Source: Mixophyes australis (Eukaryota; Chordata; Amphibia; Anura; Limnodynastidae). From it: 64,000 nt of DNA. The stretch covers positions 368,716,624 to 368,780,623 of the forward strand of contig JAVHZZ010000002.1 in the NCBI GenBank assembly GCA_036250195.1, written 5' to 3'. The notes under the pieces were generated by a model. That model searched no databases and was not told where the DNA came from. It saw nothing but the letters and a program-made list of their open reading frames with translations. This document shows positions 34,986-46,862 of this stretch, in pieces; position 1 is the first letter of the stretch; every line of letters starts with the position of its first letter. A program made the position numbers and the translations under genes.

Positions 34986-35394
34986 AAAAAATATTTTGTC
35001 AATAGTGCACAGCTGGTCCTAGCGTGGCCAGGGTGCTATTAAGTGGCCAGGCTGCTATTAATTTGTAGTACTATAAATACTAGAGATGAGCGCACTCGGA
35101 TTTCTGAAATCCGAACCCACCCGAACGTTGCCGATCCGAGTCGGATCCGAGACAGATCCGGGTATTGGCGCCAAATTCAAATCTGAAACTGAGGCTCTGA
35201 CTCATAATCCCGTTGTCGGATCTCGCGATACTCGGATCCTATAAATTCCCCGCTAGTCGCCGCCATCTTCACTCCGGCATTGATCAGGGTAGAGGGAGGG
35301 TGTGTTAGGTGGTCCTCTGTCCTGGTAGATCTCGTGCTGTGCTGTTTAGTTCTGTGCTGTGCTGTTTAGTTCTGTGCTGTGCTGTGCTGTGCTG

Positions 35395-36370
35395 TGTTCT
35401 GCAGTATCAGTCCAGTGGTGCTGTGTGCTGTGCTCTGTCCTTCTGAGGTCAGTGGTGCTGCTGGGTCCTGTGCTGTGTCCTGTTCAGTCCAGTGGTGCTG
35501 TGTCCTGTGCTCTGTGCTTCTAAGGGCATAGTTATTTCCCCAATATTCCCCTGTGTTTAAAAAAATAAAAAAAAGTTATTTAAAAAAATACCAAAAACTA
35601 ATTTAATTTTTTTTTAATTACCACAAAATTTGCACAACCAATCCTGCAGTATAAGCCCATTGGTACTGCAATATTACCAAGTTCACACATTCAGCAGTAA
35701 AAGTCCAGTGGTACTGCAATATTACAAAGTTCACACATTCTGCAGTATCAGTCCAGTGGTGCTGTGTCCTGTGCTCTGTCCTGCTGAGTTCCGTAGTGCT
35801 GCTGGGTCCTGTGCTGTGTCCTGTTCAGTCCAGTGGTGCTGTGTCCTGTGCTCTGTGCTTCTAAGGGCATAGTTATTTCCCCATTATTCCCAAGTTTTTA
35901 AAAAATAAAAAAAAAGTAAAAAAAAATAAAAAATAAAAAAATTTAAAAAAAAAATATAATTATAACCAAATTTACAAAACCAATCCAGCAGTATAAGCCC
36001 ATTGGTACTGCAATATTACCAAGTTCACACATTCAGCAGTAAAAGTCCAGTGGTACTGCAATATTACAAAGTTCACACATTCTGCAGTATCAGTCCAGTG
36101 GTGCTGTGTCCTGTGCTCTGTCCTGCTGAGTTCCGTAGTGCTGCTGGGTCCTGTGCTGTGTACTGTTCAGTCCAGTGGTGCTGTGTCCTGTGCTCTGTGC
36201 TTCTAAGGGCATAGTTATTTCCCCATTATTCCCAAGTTTTTAAAAAATAAAAAAAAAATTAAAATAAAAAATTAAAAAAAATAATAATTATAACTAAATT
36301 TGCAAAGCCAATCCAGCAGTATAAGCCCATTGGTACTGCAATATTACCAAGTTCACACATTCTGCAGTAT
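35395..36370 (+). repeat. ~330-bp tandem array in hAT copy D
   Basis: About three units with starts spaced 327-343 bp. Each holds CAGTATAAGCCCATTGGTAC, GTGCTGTGTCCTGTGCTCTG, CTTCTAAGGGCATAGTTATT and a variable A-rich tract. The array occupies the place of the 100-bp array of the A/B/C family, just upstream of the N-terminal coding part. A short TGCTG/TGTGC repeat leads into it (35330-35400). Confidence 0.9.
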
Positions 36371-36385
36371 CTTGTGCTACATATA

Positions 36386-37103
36386 ATGGAGACCAAAAAT
36401 TTGGAGGATAAAGTAGGGAAAGATCAAGACCCACTTCCTCCTAATGCTGAAGCTGCTGCCACTAGTCATGACATAGACGATGAAATGCCATCCAGGTCGT
36501 CTTCCAAGCCCGATGCCCAATCTCCTAGTACAGGGCATATAAAATCCAAAAAGCCCAAGTTCTCAAAAAGTAGCAAAAAGAGAAACTTAAAATCATCTGA
36601 GGAGAAACGTAAAGTTGGCAATATGCCATTTACGACACGTAGTGGCAAAGAACGGCTTAGGCCCTGGCCCGTGTTCATGACTAGTGGTCCAGCTTCACCC
36701 AAGGATCTAAGCCCTCCTCCCCCCCCCCCCCCACAAAAAATTTAAGAGAGTTATGCTGTCAGCAACAACAACAAAACCGCAAAGAACTCTGCCTTCTAAA
36801 CAGATGACATCACAAATCCCCAAGGCGAGTCCAAGGGTGTTGTTGGTTGTGAACCCTGACCTTCCCATCACTGTACGGGAAGAGGTGACTCCATCCAGCA
36901 TTTGCAGCACGCCCTCTGCATATGCTGGAAGGATCACCCACAGTCCAGTTACAGATTTGGCTAATGAAGGTGTGAATGTTGTACACTGGGAGGAGGATAT
37001 TGATGTAGCTGGCGCTGAGGAGGATGTTGATGATTATGATGCAGACAGATACCAAATTGCCTTTCTCAATTTCTATTTATATTCTAGATTATATAACGGC
37101 TGA
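36386..37103 (+). pseudogene. Transposase N-terminal remnant of hAT copy D, frameshifted
   Basis: The first ATG (36386) opens METKNLEDKVG..., followed by a basic KSKKPKFSKSSKKR block and MPFTTRSGKERLRP. The last is the counterpart of MPFYTRSGKERMRP in copies A-C, so this is the same protein region in a diverged family. The frame ends just after a run of 14 C (36719-36732). A second frame (to 37103) continues the homologous region and ends with DVDDYDADRYQIAF...YNG, the tail shared with A and B. Slippage in the C-run is the likely break. No BED or catalytic part follows. Confidence 0.75.
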
Positions 37104-37176
37104 AAAGTTTTCTGTTTTACTCCTAGTGGAGAGGGGATCTGATGCAGACAGATACCAAACTGCCTTTGTCCATTTC
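37023..37176 (+). repeat. Cassette shared with hAT copies A and B
   Basis: About 154 bp is nearly identical (about four differences seen) to 19799-19951 in copy B and its reverse complement at ~10366-10517 in copy A. The coding sequence just upstream is strongly diverged. It is built of 3' repeat units. Confidence 0.85.
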
Positions 37177-37249
37177 TTTGTATATTTGAATTTCTAGTTC
37201 TACAGTCTATGCAGGCTGCTTTATTTATATTCAACTACAAGTGTAGGGC

Positions 37250-37269
37250 GGGGGGGGGGGGGGGGGGGG
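37250..37269 (+). repeat. Run of 20 G
   Basis: Uninterrupted G homopolymer in copy D, able to form quadruplexes. Its length may be unreliable in the assembly. Confidence 0.9.
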
Positions 37270-37479
37270 CATAGATAGCCACCAAAGTAACGTGGTCCAT
37301 TTAATTTCACTTTCTAGCTCCACAGTCTGTGCAGCCTGCTTTTTTTATCTTCAAAGTATTTATATTTACAAGCCTTGCAATCTAAATTAACTAGAGGTAG
37401 TGACGTGGTAGAACTCCAAAAGGCAGTTTGGAAGCCCCTGTACAAACTGGCTCTATTTTTTAACTGAGTTGTCCCCCCT

Positions 37480-37757
37480 CCAGTGTGTACTCGGAAAGAG
37501 TTTTTAGTGCAGCGGGGAACCTGGTCAGTGAGCGGCGAAGGAGGTTGCTTCCTCACAACGTTGAAAAAATGATGTTTATAAAAATGAATAATCAATTCCT
37601 CAATGAAGTACAGCACTGCCCTCCAGATACTACAGAGGGACCTGTGGTTGTGGAGTCCAGCGGGGACGAATTGATAATGTGTGATGAGGAGGAAGTACAC
37701 ACTGTAGGGGGAGAGGAATCAGAGGTTGAGGATGAGGACGACATCTTGCCTCAGTAG
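37480..37757 (+). pseudogene. hAT C-terminal dimerisation domain remnant (copy D)
   Basis: The frame encodes VYSERVFSAAGNLVSERRRR, then LLPHNVEKMMFIKMN, then an acidic tail ending EDEDDILPQ. It aligns with the end of the copy C transposase, including the Glu of SERVFS that is the third catalytic residue in hAT enzymes. The preceding segment (37390-37480) still shows 'WKPLYKLALFF' with a stop. The rest of the enzyme is missing. Confidence 0.85.
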
Positions 37758-38639
37758 AGCCTGTTTAGTCTGTACAGGGAGAGATGAATAGCTTTTTTGG
37801 TGTGGGGGCCCAAACAAACCAATCATTTCAGCCAAAGTTGTTTGGTAGGCCCTGTCGCTGAAATGATTGGTTTGTTAAAGTGTGCATGTCCTATTTCAAC
37901 AACATAAGGGTGGGTGTGAGGGCCCAAGGACAATTCCATCTTGGAACTTTTTGTTTTTTGCATTATATGACCAATCAACAGTCGTTTGCCATGTTCAAAA
38001 AGTAAAACCAAATTTAAACAAATTCAAAAAATTAAACCAAAAGTAAAATGCCCTGTCATAATTTAAAACAAGAGGTATTGACGTGCTCTAAAACTACTGT
38101 ATTGTTGTTTATATTTTATAAACACTACACTTGAAAGCTTGAGTCTTTCAATAAAAAAGTAACTGTCCATTGCACGAATATTTGCAACAGGGACAATTTT
38201 AGGGTTAAGAAAGTCAACTAATAACACTTCGACGCTGTCTGTCTTTATAAACACTACACTTGGAAGTTGGAGGAGGTATTGTGGCCCCGAGACCAAATTT
38301 ACTACCGGGGCCACTCCACTGTGCAGTCCATATTTAGGTGTATCAGATATTAAACAACGGTGACAGTTGATGCCCAATTTTTTAATTATATTGTGGCCTC
38401 GGTACCAAATTGTGTACCGGGGCCACCACACTACGCAGTCAAGATAGATAGATGCGTATCATAGATAAAGTACATTCAGTGGTGTGGGGCAAATTGAAAA
38501 ATATTCAAAATGCACTGACATTATCAAAAACAAGAGGTTGTCACACGCTGGAACTCCAACATGTATATGATGGAGAGGATGGAGGAGCAGCCGTATGTGC
38601 AGTGTAATGCAGACCTGTTGAAGGTTTTTTATATATTTT

Positions 38640-39432
38640 ATTGTGGTGCCCAGTGCCCACTACTCTACGCAGTCCAGATACTATTTTTGGGTGTAATTCT
38701 GACCTGTTGAAGGTTTTCTATATATTATATTGTGGTGGCCAGTGGCCAGTCCTCTATGCAGTCCAGATACTATTTTTGGGTGTAATTCTGACCTGTTGAA
38801 GGTTTTCTATATATTTTTTATTGTGGTGCCCAGTGCCCACTACTCTACGCAGTCCAGATACTATTTTTGGGTGTAATTCAGACCTGTTGAAGGTTTTCTA
38901 TATATTTTTTATTGTGGTGCCCAGTGCCCACTCCTCTACGCAGTCCAGGTACATTTATTGGTGCGAATCATACAAGTTCAGGGTTTTTAATATATATTGT
39001 GGTGACCCACTCCTCTACGCAGTCCAGGTACATTTATTGGTGCGAATCATACAAGTTCAGGGTTTTTAATATATATTGTGGTGACCCACTCCTCTACGCA
39101 GTCCAGGTACATTTATTGGTGCGAATCATACAAGTTCAGGGTTTTTTAAATATATTGTGGTGACCCACTCCTCTACGCAGTCCAGGTACATTTATTGCTG
39201 CGAATCATACAAGTTCAGGGTTTTTAATATATATTGTGGTGACCCACTCCTCTACGCAGTCCAGGTACATTTATTGGTGCGAATCATACAAGTTCAGGGT
39301 TTTTAATATATATTGTGGTGACCCACTCCTCTACGCAGTCCAGGTACATTTATTGGTGCGAATCATACAAGTTGATGGTTTTCTTATTATATATATTGTG
39401 GTGACCCACTCCTCTACGCAGTCCAGAAAGAT
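38640..39432 (+). repeat. 79-90-bp 3' tandem array in hAT copy D
   Basis: Four units of ~90 bp (ATTGTGGTGCCCAGTGCCCA, GTAATTCTGACCTGTTGAAGG) grade into about six units of 79 bp (ATTGTGGTGACCCACTCCTC, GCGAATCATACAAGTTCAGG). Unit starts at 38996, 39075, 39154, 39233 and 39312 are spaced exactly 79 bp apart. Confidence 0.95.
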
Positions 39433-39750
39433 ACCTCGTTGCATCGTTTTGAACTAATAACTATATTGTGAGGTGTTCAGAAAAAACTGTAAATTAGTGG
39501 AAATGCTTGTTATTGAATGTTATTGAGGTTAATAATAGCGTAGGAGTGAAAATAAGCCCAAAAACTTGATTTTTAAACTTTTTATGTTTTTTCCAAAAAA
39601 AAATCCGAATCCAAAACCTTAAATCCGAACCGAGACCTTTCGTCAAGTGTTTTGCGAAACAAATCCGAACCCCAAAAATAATGAAAATCCGGATCCAAAA
39701 CACAAAACACGAGACCTCAAAAGTCGCCGGTGCACATCCCTAATAAATAC

Positions 39751-40409
39751 CAGTATACCCATGACTGCCAGGGCCTGCTGTAGTGCACCAAGAAAAAATA
39801 TAAATAAAACGCAGACACCAGTGTAAAAATGACTTTAATTAAAATAAAAACACCAGTACACAAGCCTCATTTACTCTCTTTATTGCTCATCTACATCCAT
39901 GGATTCTTGGCAAAACAAAAAACCCTGATAGACAATGCAAGACTAGCGCCTATGAACTCCAGGCGCAAAATGAGGTCTCAAGCTGTGAGTTCAAGCAGTG
40001 GGAATTCGCCATATTATAAATATAAGTAGTGTCGTAAGACCTTATTTTGTGGTAAAGAGATGTGTTGGCCACTCTCAGATCAAAGACTTAATTAACATGG
40101 GATTTCCTTTCTTCAAATATGTTACAGAAACAAATAGCCTCCAAAATGTCATACTACCTAAAAATCAATGCAGTTACAATACAAAAATATCAGTACATTT
40201 GCAATGATATACATCGACTCTGTGCCACTAAGTGAAATAAATTTATAGAATAAGTTATTTCTAAGTTATTTGGCTGCACCCCAACCCCCTTTGTCCATGA
40301 AAGCCTCCAGGCAACCAGTGACTGTCTGTCCTAACAGTCAGATCTGCCCCCCAAATCTTCACTAACACCTAAGCCTGTAAGCTTGAAAACTGACTAACTC
40401 ATCAACAAA
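39751..40409. other. Unassigned spacer
   Basis: No supported gene or repeat. Confidence 0.45.
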
Positions 40410-40456
40410 AGCATCAATATGAGTCAAGGGCTAAGCGTCAGACATGGTCCCATTAT

Positions 40457-40756
40457 TCAACTGGTGGTAGTATATGCAAAAATGCATTTGTCCTTCTTGT
40501 GGACCGATACAGCCCATGGACGACTATGTGATGACTGGATCATACCTAGCTCCAGAATTTCCTGCACCTCCCTGTATATGTCCTCCATAGCATCTAGTGA
40601 GACCCAATATTCGAGATGTTTGGTTGGGCTTCCTATTGATCTGGGCCTCAGAGAACCAAAGCACTGACTCCAGGAGCTCCCTCTTATGTGCACCCAGTTG
40701 CATGCCCTACACACTTCCTGTACCTCACCTTCACTTTGCACCAGTTTAATCATCAA
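40457..40756 (-). pseudogene. Gypsy-type RT N-terminal fragment
   Basis: The frame ends DIYREVQEILELGMIQSSHS, RPWAVSVHKKDK. This is the conserved lead-in of Ty3/gypsy RT ('EI..ML..GVI.PS.SPWASPVVLVKKKDG..RFCVDYR'). The frame is lost right after KKDK, and no catalytic YxDD follows. Confidence 0.7.
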
Positions 40757-40759
40757 CTG

Positions 40760-40925
40760 GGAAATTCTATTCTGCTAAATATCCTTACTGGTGTATCAGC
40801 TGCCTTTTCCGCAGTGATAGCGGTTGGAGCCACAGACCCGGGTTAATCCATTACAGGGAGGATGTATCTCTTCCCCGATCTATGGGGCACAGGCAGGGGA
40901 CCTACCACATCTACAGCCATTTTAA
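40760..40925 (-). pseudogene. Integrase core fragment upstream of RT
   Basis: MAVDVVGPLPVPHRSGKRYI and, after a stop, VAPTAITAEKAADTPVRIFS and R.EFPS. It matches the first catalytic Asp block of gypsy integrases ('DiVGPLP.s..GhRYILv.mDyaTRyPEAvaL..ItAe.va.al..ifsRvGfP'). The second Asp and Glu blocks are deleted and the RT scrap follows within a few bases. Confidence 0.7.
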
Positions 40926-41365
40926 TGAAATGTTTACCTGACTTTTAAAGCAGATCAGAGGGGAACAAGAGCACTGGGGCACCCAAGATATTGACACACA
41001 TCATAGGACTTACAGAAAGCTCAGACATCATCCGACATTCAAGACCTGAAAAATCTCAGTGTCAGGCAATTCAGGGCTCAGTCACTCCTCTTCTGCGGCC
41101 ATTGGAGATTTGAAGGCAAATTACATCAGTTGTGAGCGAAAGCTCAGTGGGACCACTAGCTGAACATATTCCCTGTCAAACCTATCCCCTTCTAACTTCC
41201 TGGCTACCCTGTGCAGCAACTCTTTCTGTCAGTTCACACATACTGTCTCTATCCCTGAAAGGCCACTGCCAACCTGGTACCTCATGCCTTCCAAGGAGGG
41301 ATCAGATACCTGAGCTTCCTTGAACTGCTTCCCAGTTCCCCCATTTTCTACCAAGTTAAGATATG

Positions 41366-42563
41366 CTACAAGGATTCTACATTAGGGCTATTAGGGTCAG
41401 TCAGGGTGGGGTCAGTCCTAGGGAGGTCATGGTGGTTGTCACTACTCACAACTGGAGCTGGCATGCTCCTAGGAAGAGGAGTATCACTGAGCAACCCCAC
41501 AATATCAGATGAGCTGCAAACAACATCCTCTGCATTGCTAGGGGACGTTATCTCTCTAGAGGTAAAGAGCTGGCTGGGTCCTGATGATCCAGCAGCTTGG
41601 ACCTTTTCCACTGAACTGGATGATGTGGTGATTGCTCCTGACGATTGTTGTCTAGCAGCTTGAAGATGTTCCTCTTGGCTCGCTGATGCTTGAGCAGCTT
41701 CTGAATCAAGACATATCCTTTCCACTTCCCTATGGAGTCTATCTGCTAATCTAAAGTTTGACTCTGCAATATTGTTGCAGGATCAGCATTGTGAGAGCTC
41801 ACCACAGTGAATGAGGCGCCCAAATCTTTCAGTCCTCCTCCTTGCAGGGTTCCCACTTGGACAAACTACAGGTGCTTCATCATATTTTGGGGTGGCATTT
41901 TAGCCATACAAATGCTTTTCTCCACTGAGTCACTAACTTCCACGTCACAATCCACTCTGCTGACTGGAAGGGGAACAGTCTTTTTGGGCTCACCTTCAGC
42001 AGTCAGGAAAGCATTTTGGGGACCTGCACTCAGATTGGCGAGACGAGTCTGGGGTGCTTGGGTTGTTGGACAGTTTATCTTTGGGTTCAACAATTTTTCT
42101 GCAGCCATCACACTTTCTCTCCAGCCAGGGCTCCAATGGTCTCTGATAGCTCCCAGGGCCAGGACAGAATCACCATTTATTACTTGCTTAAGATGAACAA
42201 TAGAGGGGATGTACCACTATTTGCACAGTCCATTGAGGCTGGCTGTTTTACTGGTGCATCTTATTGCCCCACATCTGAAGTGATCACTCTGCCACAGTCA
42301 CCTTTTCTGTTAAGGCTGTCAGCGGCCTCATTAGCTCAGCAGCCCTGCCATCATCAGGGAGCTGAGCAGCTTGTGCTGCTGGTTCCAGTTGTGGGGAAGC
42401 CTACTCCAACACCTTGTTGGTTACCAGATCTGCCTTCCTGCTGTACTATGATCTGCTGTAGTTCAATGGTAAGTATTTGCAGTACAGTGCTTGGCACTAT
42501 TTTTTTTATCAGTAATTGGAGTTCACCATGTGATGAGCTTCAGTCACAATATGACCACCTGAC
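41366..42563 (-). pseudogene. Gag-like region of the Gmr1-like relic
   Basis: Several minus-strand frames (41725-41366, 42111-41866, 42563 downward) are Ala/Gln/Ser/Pro-rich and lie before integrase, the position of gag. I see no zinc knuckle and no specific family match. The assignment rests on position and composition. Confidence 0.35.
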
Positions 42564-42824
42564 ATGGTCCTAAACCATGTATCAGGCTATGAAAATAAGC
42601 TGAAGGGCAAGAAAGCGCTCTTCTATGATTGGATCTGCCATGGAAGTCTTAGATTCTTGGATATGATATGTGCAGGAAAGCAATACACCTGGCAAGTGAA
42701 TGACAGTAATGTAAAGAAAAAAATAATTGTAAGAGAACCAAACATAGTGTATCAGTGTATACAAAGAACCAGCAAGATGACCATCATGCACATTAGAAGA
42801 ATGACATGTAGTTTTTATATATAG

Positions 42825-42826
42825 AT

Positions 42827-42888
<62 letters not shown>
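42825..42888. repeat. (TA)n microsatellite
   Basis: TA repeat with a few interruptions. Confidence 0.95.
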
Positions 42889-42893
<5 letters not shown>

Positions 42894-44783
42894 TTATTAT
42901 ACACATGTATATTTGCTATTCATTTTCGCTTGGCTTCGTGATTTATTGTGCTCGTTCGTAACTGCTACATCATTTCCTCAACCCTTATAATGAGATGTTC
43001 TACCTCTACTGCTGTGAATATCAGATACTGTTTGTGTAATTTATGAACATTTCTTTATGTTCCCAGAAGTGTGTTGGTAGATAATGTACAGCCGTGCATC
43101 TGCTCATCATTTCATGCACAAAAAGAAGAAATGTAAAAATAAAACATGGACTATTGTTACACCTGTTCTTTAATTATTTACTGAATCTTCCCTGATACGA
43201 ATGGTTCTATGTAGAATAATATTGTGTAACAATATCTCACTGATACCCACATGAACATTTTAGCAGAATTAGTGTGAAGCCAGTTTTTCCTGTTCTATTC
43301 CATGCAAAATGCCAAGTCTCAGTGCCCTAAAGCATATTTTTTACTGAAAACATACATACAGTAAACACATGTCATGTGCTTGGGAAGGGTGTGCTTTATA
43401 TCAAAGACAAGGTGGCTTAGTGACTTGAAGACTTATCATTTTCCTTTCAAAAATTGATAATTTTAAAATTCCATAGTTCTACAGGTATCTTAAAGATTTG
43501 GATGTGAAGTGTAAATATAATTGTGGAGGAATAGTCACACACCATTTTAAAATATATACTTAACTGGAGCAAAAGCCTTTTCAGAGGGAGACTCAATCAC
43601 TCTTCAATTTGTATTGATAAAAGAGGAATATAGCAACTATGATTTTTTTTTTCCAAAACCAAATGCTGGCTTTACAGCCAATGGGGACACTGTACAAGCA
43701 AAGAATTGGCACACCAAACACCACACCAAACACCAAAAGCAAGTTTCCTCTCTTTCTGAAATTTCGTACAGTCCAGAAACCATCCTTCAGTCATTCTCAA
43801 GACTCTCCCCTAAAGCCCAATTTCAGAAAATATTCCTTACATCTCACAATTGTCACTTTGACCTCATATAGAGACAACTGAAGCACTCTGACTACCTACC
43901 TCCACTCCTTACAACGACCCAATGATGAACCACAAACTGCGCCCTCCCCTGCTGGTTGACTGGTAGTAAAACAGAAGGACGTTTACATGGTGGAGTACAT
44001 GATAGACAGACCTCAACTTACTAAGTTGCTGCAGATACAGCTTAACAGGATGCCCCCCAGATTGGGGCAACCAACAACTTATGAAACTCTGCATTTAATC
44101 CTACAACATATTGCATAAGGATCAACTATTTTCAGTAACTTTTTACAGAGGCAGAGAATTGATAGAGAACATATATAATACCATTGTAAATGAATAAATC
44201 TCATTGCTGTAGCCAGCATCTTCACATAAATAGTCAATCCTCACGTTCTGTTTATCCACAACACAAATTTTGGAAAAGGGTCAGATGTTTTTTTTTATTA
44301 AGGGTATCAGTAGCTGCTAATAGAGACACAGAATGAATATAATTCTGCGTTCAGAAACAGGGATGCCTACTGTCATTGGGCGATATTTGATATTTTATTG
44401 TTTACATATCTGCCTGAGGACGAGAGGGCCATTATTCTAACAGTAACATAATGCTATGGGAGGTAGATATGAGGTTCTTAACTCACCGCGCGTCTCTAAG
44501 CCTACTTGTGCATGGAGAGAGTGCAGTATGACACCAATCACCTGCAACTCCTCCTGCAGTCACTGTATTAACAACGTTGACTGACAGCATGAGTAGAGTA
44601 TGTGCAGGAGAGGGAGGACACTTCCCTTTCCTTCCTGGTACATGTATTTGTTACTTTCAGTCACTGTGCTGCTAACACAGTGACTGCAGAGGAAGCACAG
44701 GTGATTTTTGCAACCTAAAATAACACAGAGACTAATCTTAAAATAATCAGCATTTAGGTTCTGCGAATAGCACCTACACCCAA
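42889..44783. other. Unassigned stretch
   Basis: No supported gene or repeat. Open frames are short and without similarity. Confidence 0.45.
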
Positions 44784-44975
44784 GGTGTGTGTGAGGGCAG
44801 CAGGGGTGCTTGTGGAAGTCTAATGTGTGTGTGAGGGCAGGAGGGGGCTTGTGGCAGTATAATGTGTGAGGGCACAGAGGGCTTGTGGAAATGTAGTGTG
44901 TGTGAGGGCACGGGGCTTGTGGCAATGTAGTGTGTGTGAGGGCACAAGGGGCTTGTGGCAATGTAATGTGTGAGG
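44784..44975. repeat. ~38-48-bp minisatellite
   Basis: Five imperfect units of GTGTGTGAGGGCA...GGGGCTTGTGG(C/A)A.T.TA.T. Confidence 0.85.
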
Positions 44976-46862
44976 TAGGTAGTGGCTAATTCATGGGTGT
45001 TATTTTGTTTGTAGGGGTGATGGTGGGGCAATTTAATTTAATAGTGGGGTTGGTGCAGACTTATCAATGTAGGGTGGGATGATTAATTTAATGTTGGGGT
45101 GGTTTGGGAGCTATTAATTAAATGTGTGGCAGAGTTTTGGAAAAAGGATTGCTATTTCTTAAAAGTGAATGCAAGTTATTAAATGTATGGTAGGAAATTG
45201 GTTTATTTAATAAATGTGATTACAATTCATGTTGGGGTTGTTTGGGGGAAATAGGTCTTTTTATTAAAGGTAAATAAAATTATTTTACAGTCGGGCTGGT
45301 TACAAGAAAGGGGCACTAATTGATTTGATTTAATGTCAGGATGCATAGAGGCAGGGAGGCCTACTGTGTTCACTCATTGCTGGTATTTCTATGTCTCATG
45401 TACCTATTCTGTTTCCAAACAGGGACCCAAGATTTCAGGATCCAGAAAAGCATAACTGAGCTTAGGACACGAGCAGCAGCAACAAGTATTGAAAGCGGGA
45501 AGAACAGGTAGGAGAGAGCAGGACATTCTGCCAACTGTCCTGATTCTGGTGGGGATGTCCTGAGTTTGGGGTCTGACCCAATCAGTCAGGACTTTGTCCC
45601 AACTACAGGGACAGTTGGGTGGTATGTCACACTTCACACTGCTCTACTCATGAAGGGGGAGCTGCCTGCATCTAACAGTAGTGCACACAGTATTGTCTGT
45701 GTATTTGTCTAAAATTATAGCCATAGTACACTTTAGGGGCCCCCCTGTCTAAAGTGCCCCGGGCCCCCCAGAGCCTTAATCCAGCTCTGGGCGGAGCTGC
45801 AGCATCGCGGAGAAGAAGGGGCAGCACAGTCAGTCAGACTGAGGGGACAGTCTGTCCGGGCCCCTCACAACAGCACTGGTCGTACCCTCCTGATGGCGGC
45901 CCTGATAACGTGGCTGACAATGGGATTTAAGCAATGAATTTGCAATGGGAATTGAGTAATGTGTACTCACCGGTATAAGATTTGGATATATTCACACATG
46001 GAATAACACGTTCTTCAGCTGCTGCACACTCTTCATTCAAGGTGGAAACAAATCCAAACACAATATAAACTGTTCTGTGAGACCCTACTAGAGATTCACA
46101 GACTGCGGGTTATTGCTTAATAATATCCAATCTTGATTAGTAAATATTCCATAAGATTGTTGACCACTGACTCAGACAGACAACTCTATGTCCCAACATA
46201 TATGGTGCCCTACTGGGCCCTTTTTCAGGGGATTCATCCAAGATGCCTGGTAGTGGGGTGGTAACCTCTTAAGTATTTTCAATTTAAAATTGTAAATTTC
46301 CAACAAGATATTGGGAATTTAAGGGACTTTCAAACATGGGAAACTACCTTCATTAATGGTTTAGAAATTAAGTCACTTTGAGACATTGAGGTTTTAGTTT
46401 AATAACAGAATCAGATATTGCTGAAATGAAAGGATTATAACAAAAAACACCTTAGTAGATATCAAACAGTAATCAGATGGTTATTAAGTTATTTCACCTA
46501 CTTTATGATAAACTGCAAATAGGTCAAGCAGCTTATTTCACATTAATATTATTAACAGAATTCCATTTATATTTAGATTAAATTACACAACCAGCAGGAC
46601 ATTTATGCTCTTCCCCCCACCTGCCAAAATAACACAGGTGAATCTGAATCCTTCTTGCATGAAGCTTTACTTCATCCTTGAGAAAACACCTTGTAAAGGT
46701 GTAGCTGAACATAAGGGGTATCCAGATTATCCAGTGTCATTTTGGCCAGTGAGGGGCAGTCATTTAAATGTTAAATGTTACAGCGGAAAAAACAGATGCC
46801 TGGGAAACATCACATGATAGCAGAAACCTATAAGCATCACAATAACCTGGTATTGATACGTC
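44976..46862. other. Unassigned stretch with one unclassified repeat
   Basis: At ~45725-45906 a GC-richer segment contains GGGGCCCCCCTGTCTAAAGT and ends TGATGGCGGCCCTGA. It resembles the repeat end near 6268 and is likely an interspersed repeat of unknown class. Nothing else was recognised. Confidence 0.4.

Larger units (their letters stand above)
35081..39742 (+). mobile_element. hAT copy D, related family with large tandem arrays
   Basis: Termini are TAGAGATGAGCG (35081) and GTGCACATCCCTA (39742). The 8-bp duplication ATAAATAC is exact at 35073-35080 and 39743-39750. It is 4,662 bp. It contains a palindromic 5' end (TCGGATTTCTGAAATCCGA at 35097-35115), a ~330-bp array, a diverged transposase N-terminus, the cassette shared with A/B, a transposase C-terminus, and a 79-90-bp array before the 3' end. 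The central transposase (BED, catalytic Asp residues) is missing, so it is nonautonomous. Its coding parts are clearly diverged from the A/B/C family. Confidence 0.95.
40410..42570 (-). mobile_element. Decayed Gmr1-like Ty3/gypsy element
   Basis: Read on the minus strand: a gag-like region from MSGGHIVTEAH (~42563) down to ~41366, an integrase core scrap (40925-40760), then an RT scrap (40756-40457). Having integrase before RT is the order described for Gmr1-type elements, unlike other Ty3/gypsy groups. All parts carry stops and large deletions. No LTRs were recognised. Confidence 0.55.

Noticed and set aside
35630..36214. Open frames of 80 and 70 codons in near-identical copies
   Set aside because: They are translations of the 330-bp array of hAT copy D and have no independent support.
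44560..45031. 133- and 85-codon minus-strand frames rich in PHTHY
   Set aside because: They translate a 38-48-bp minisatellite.
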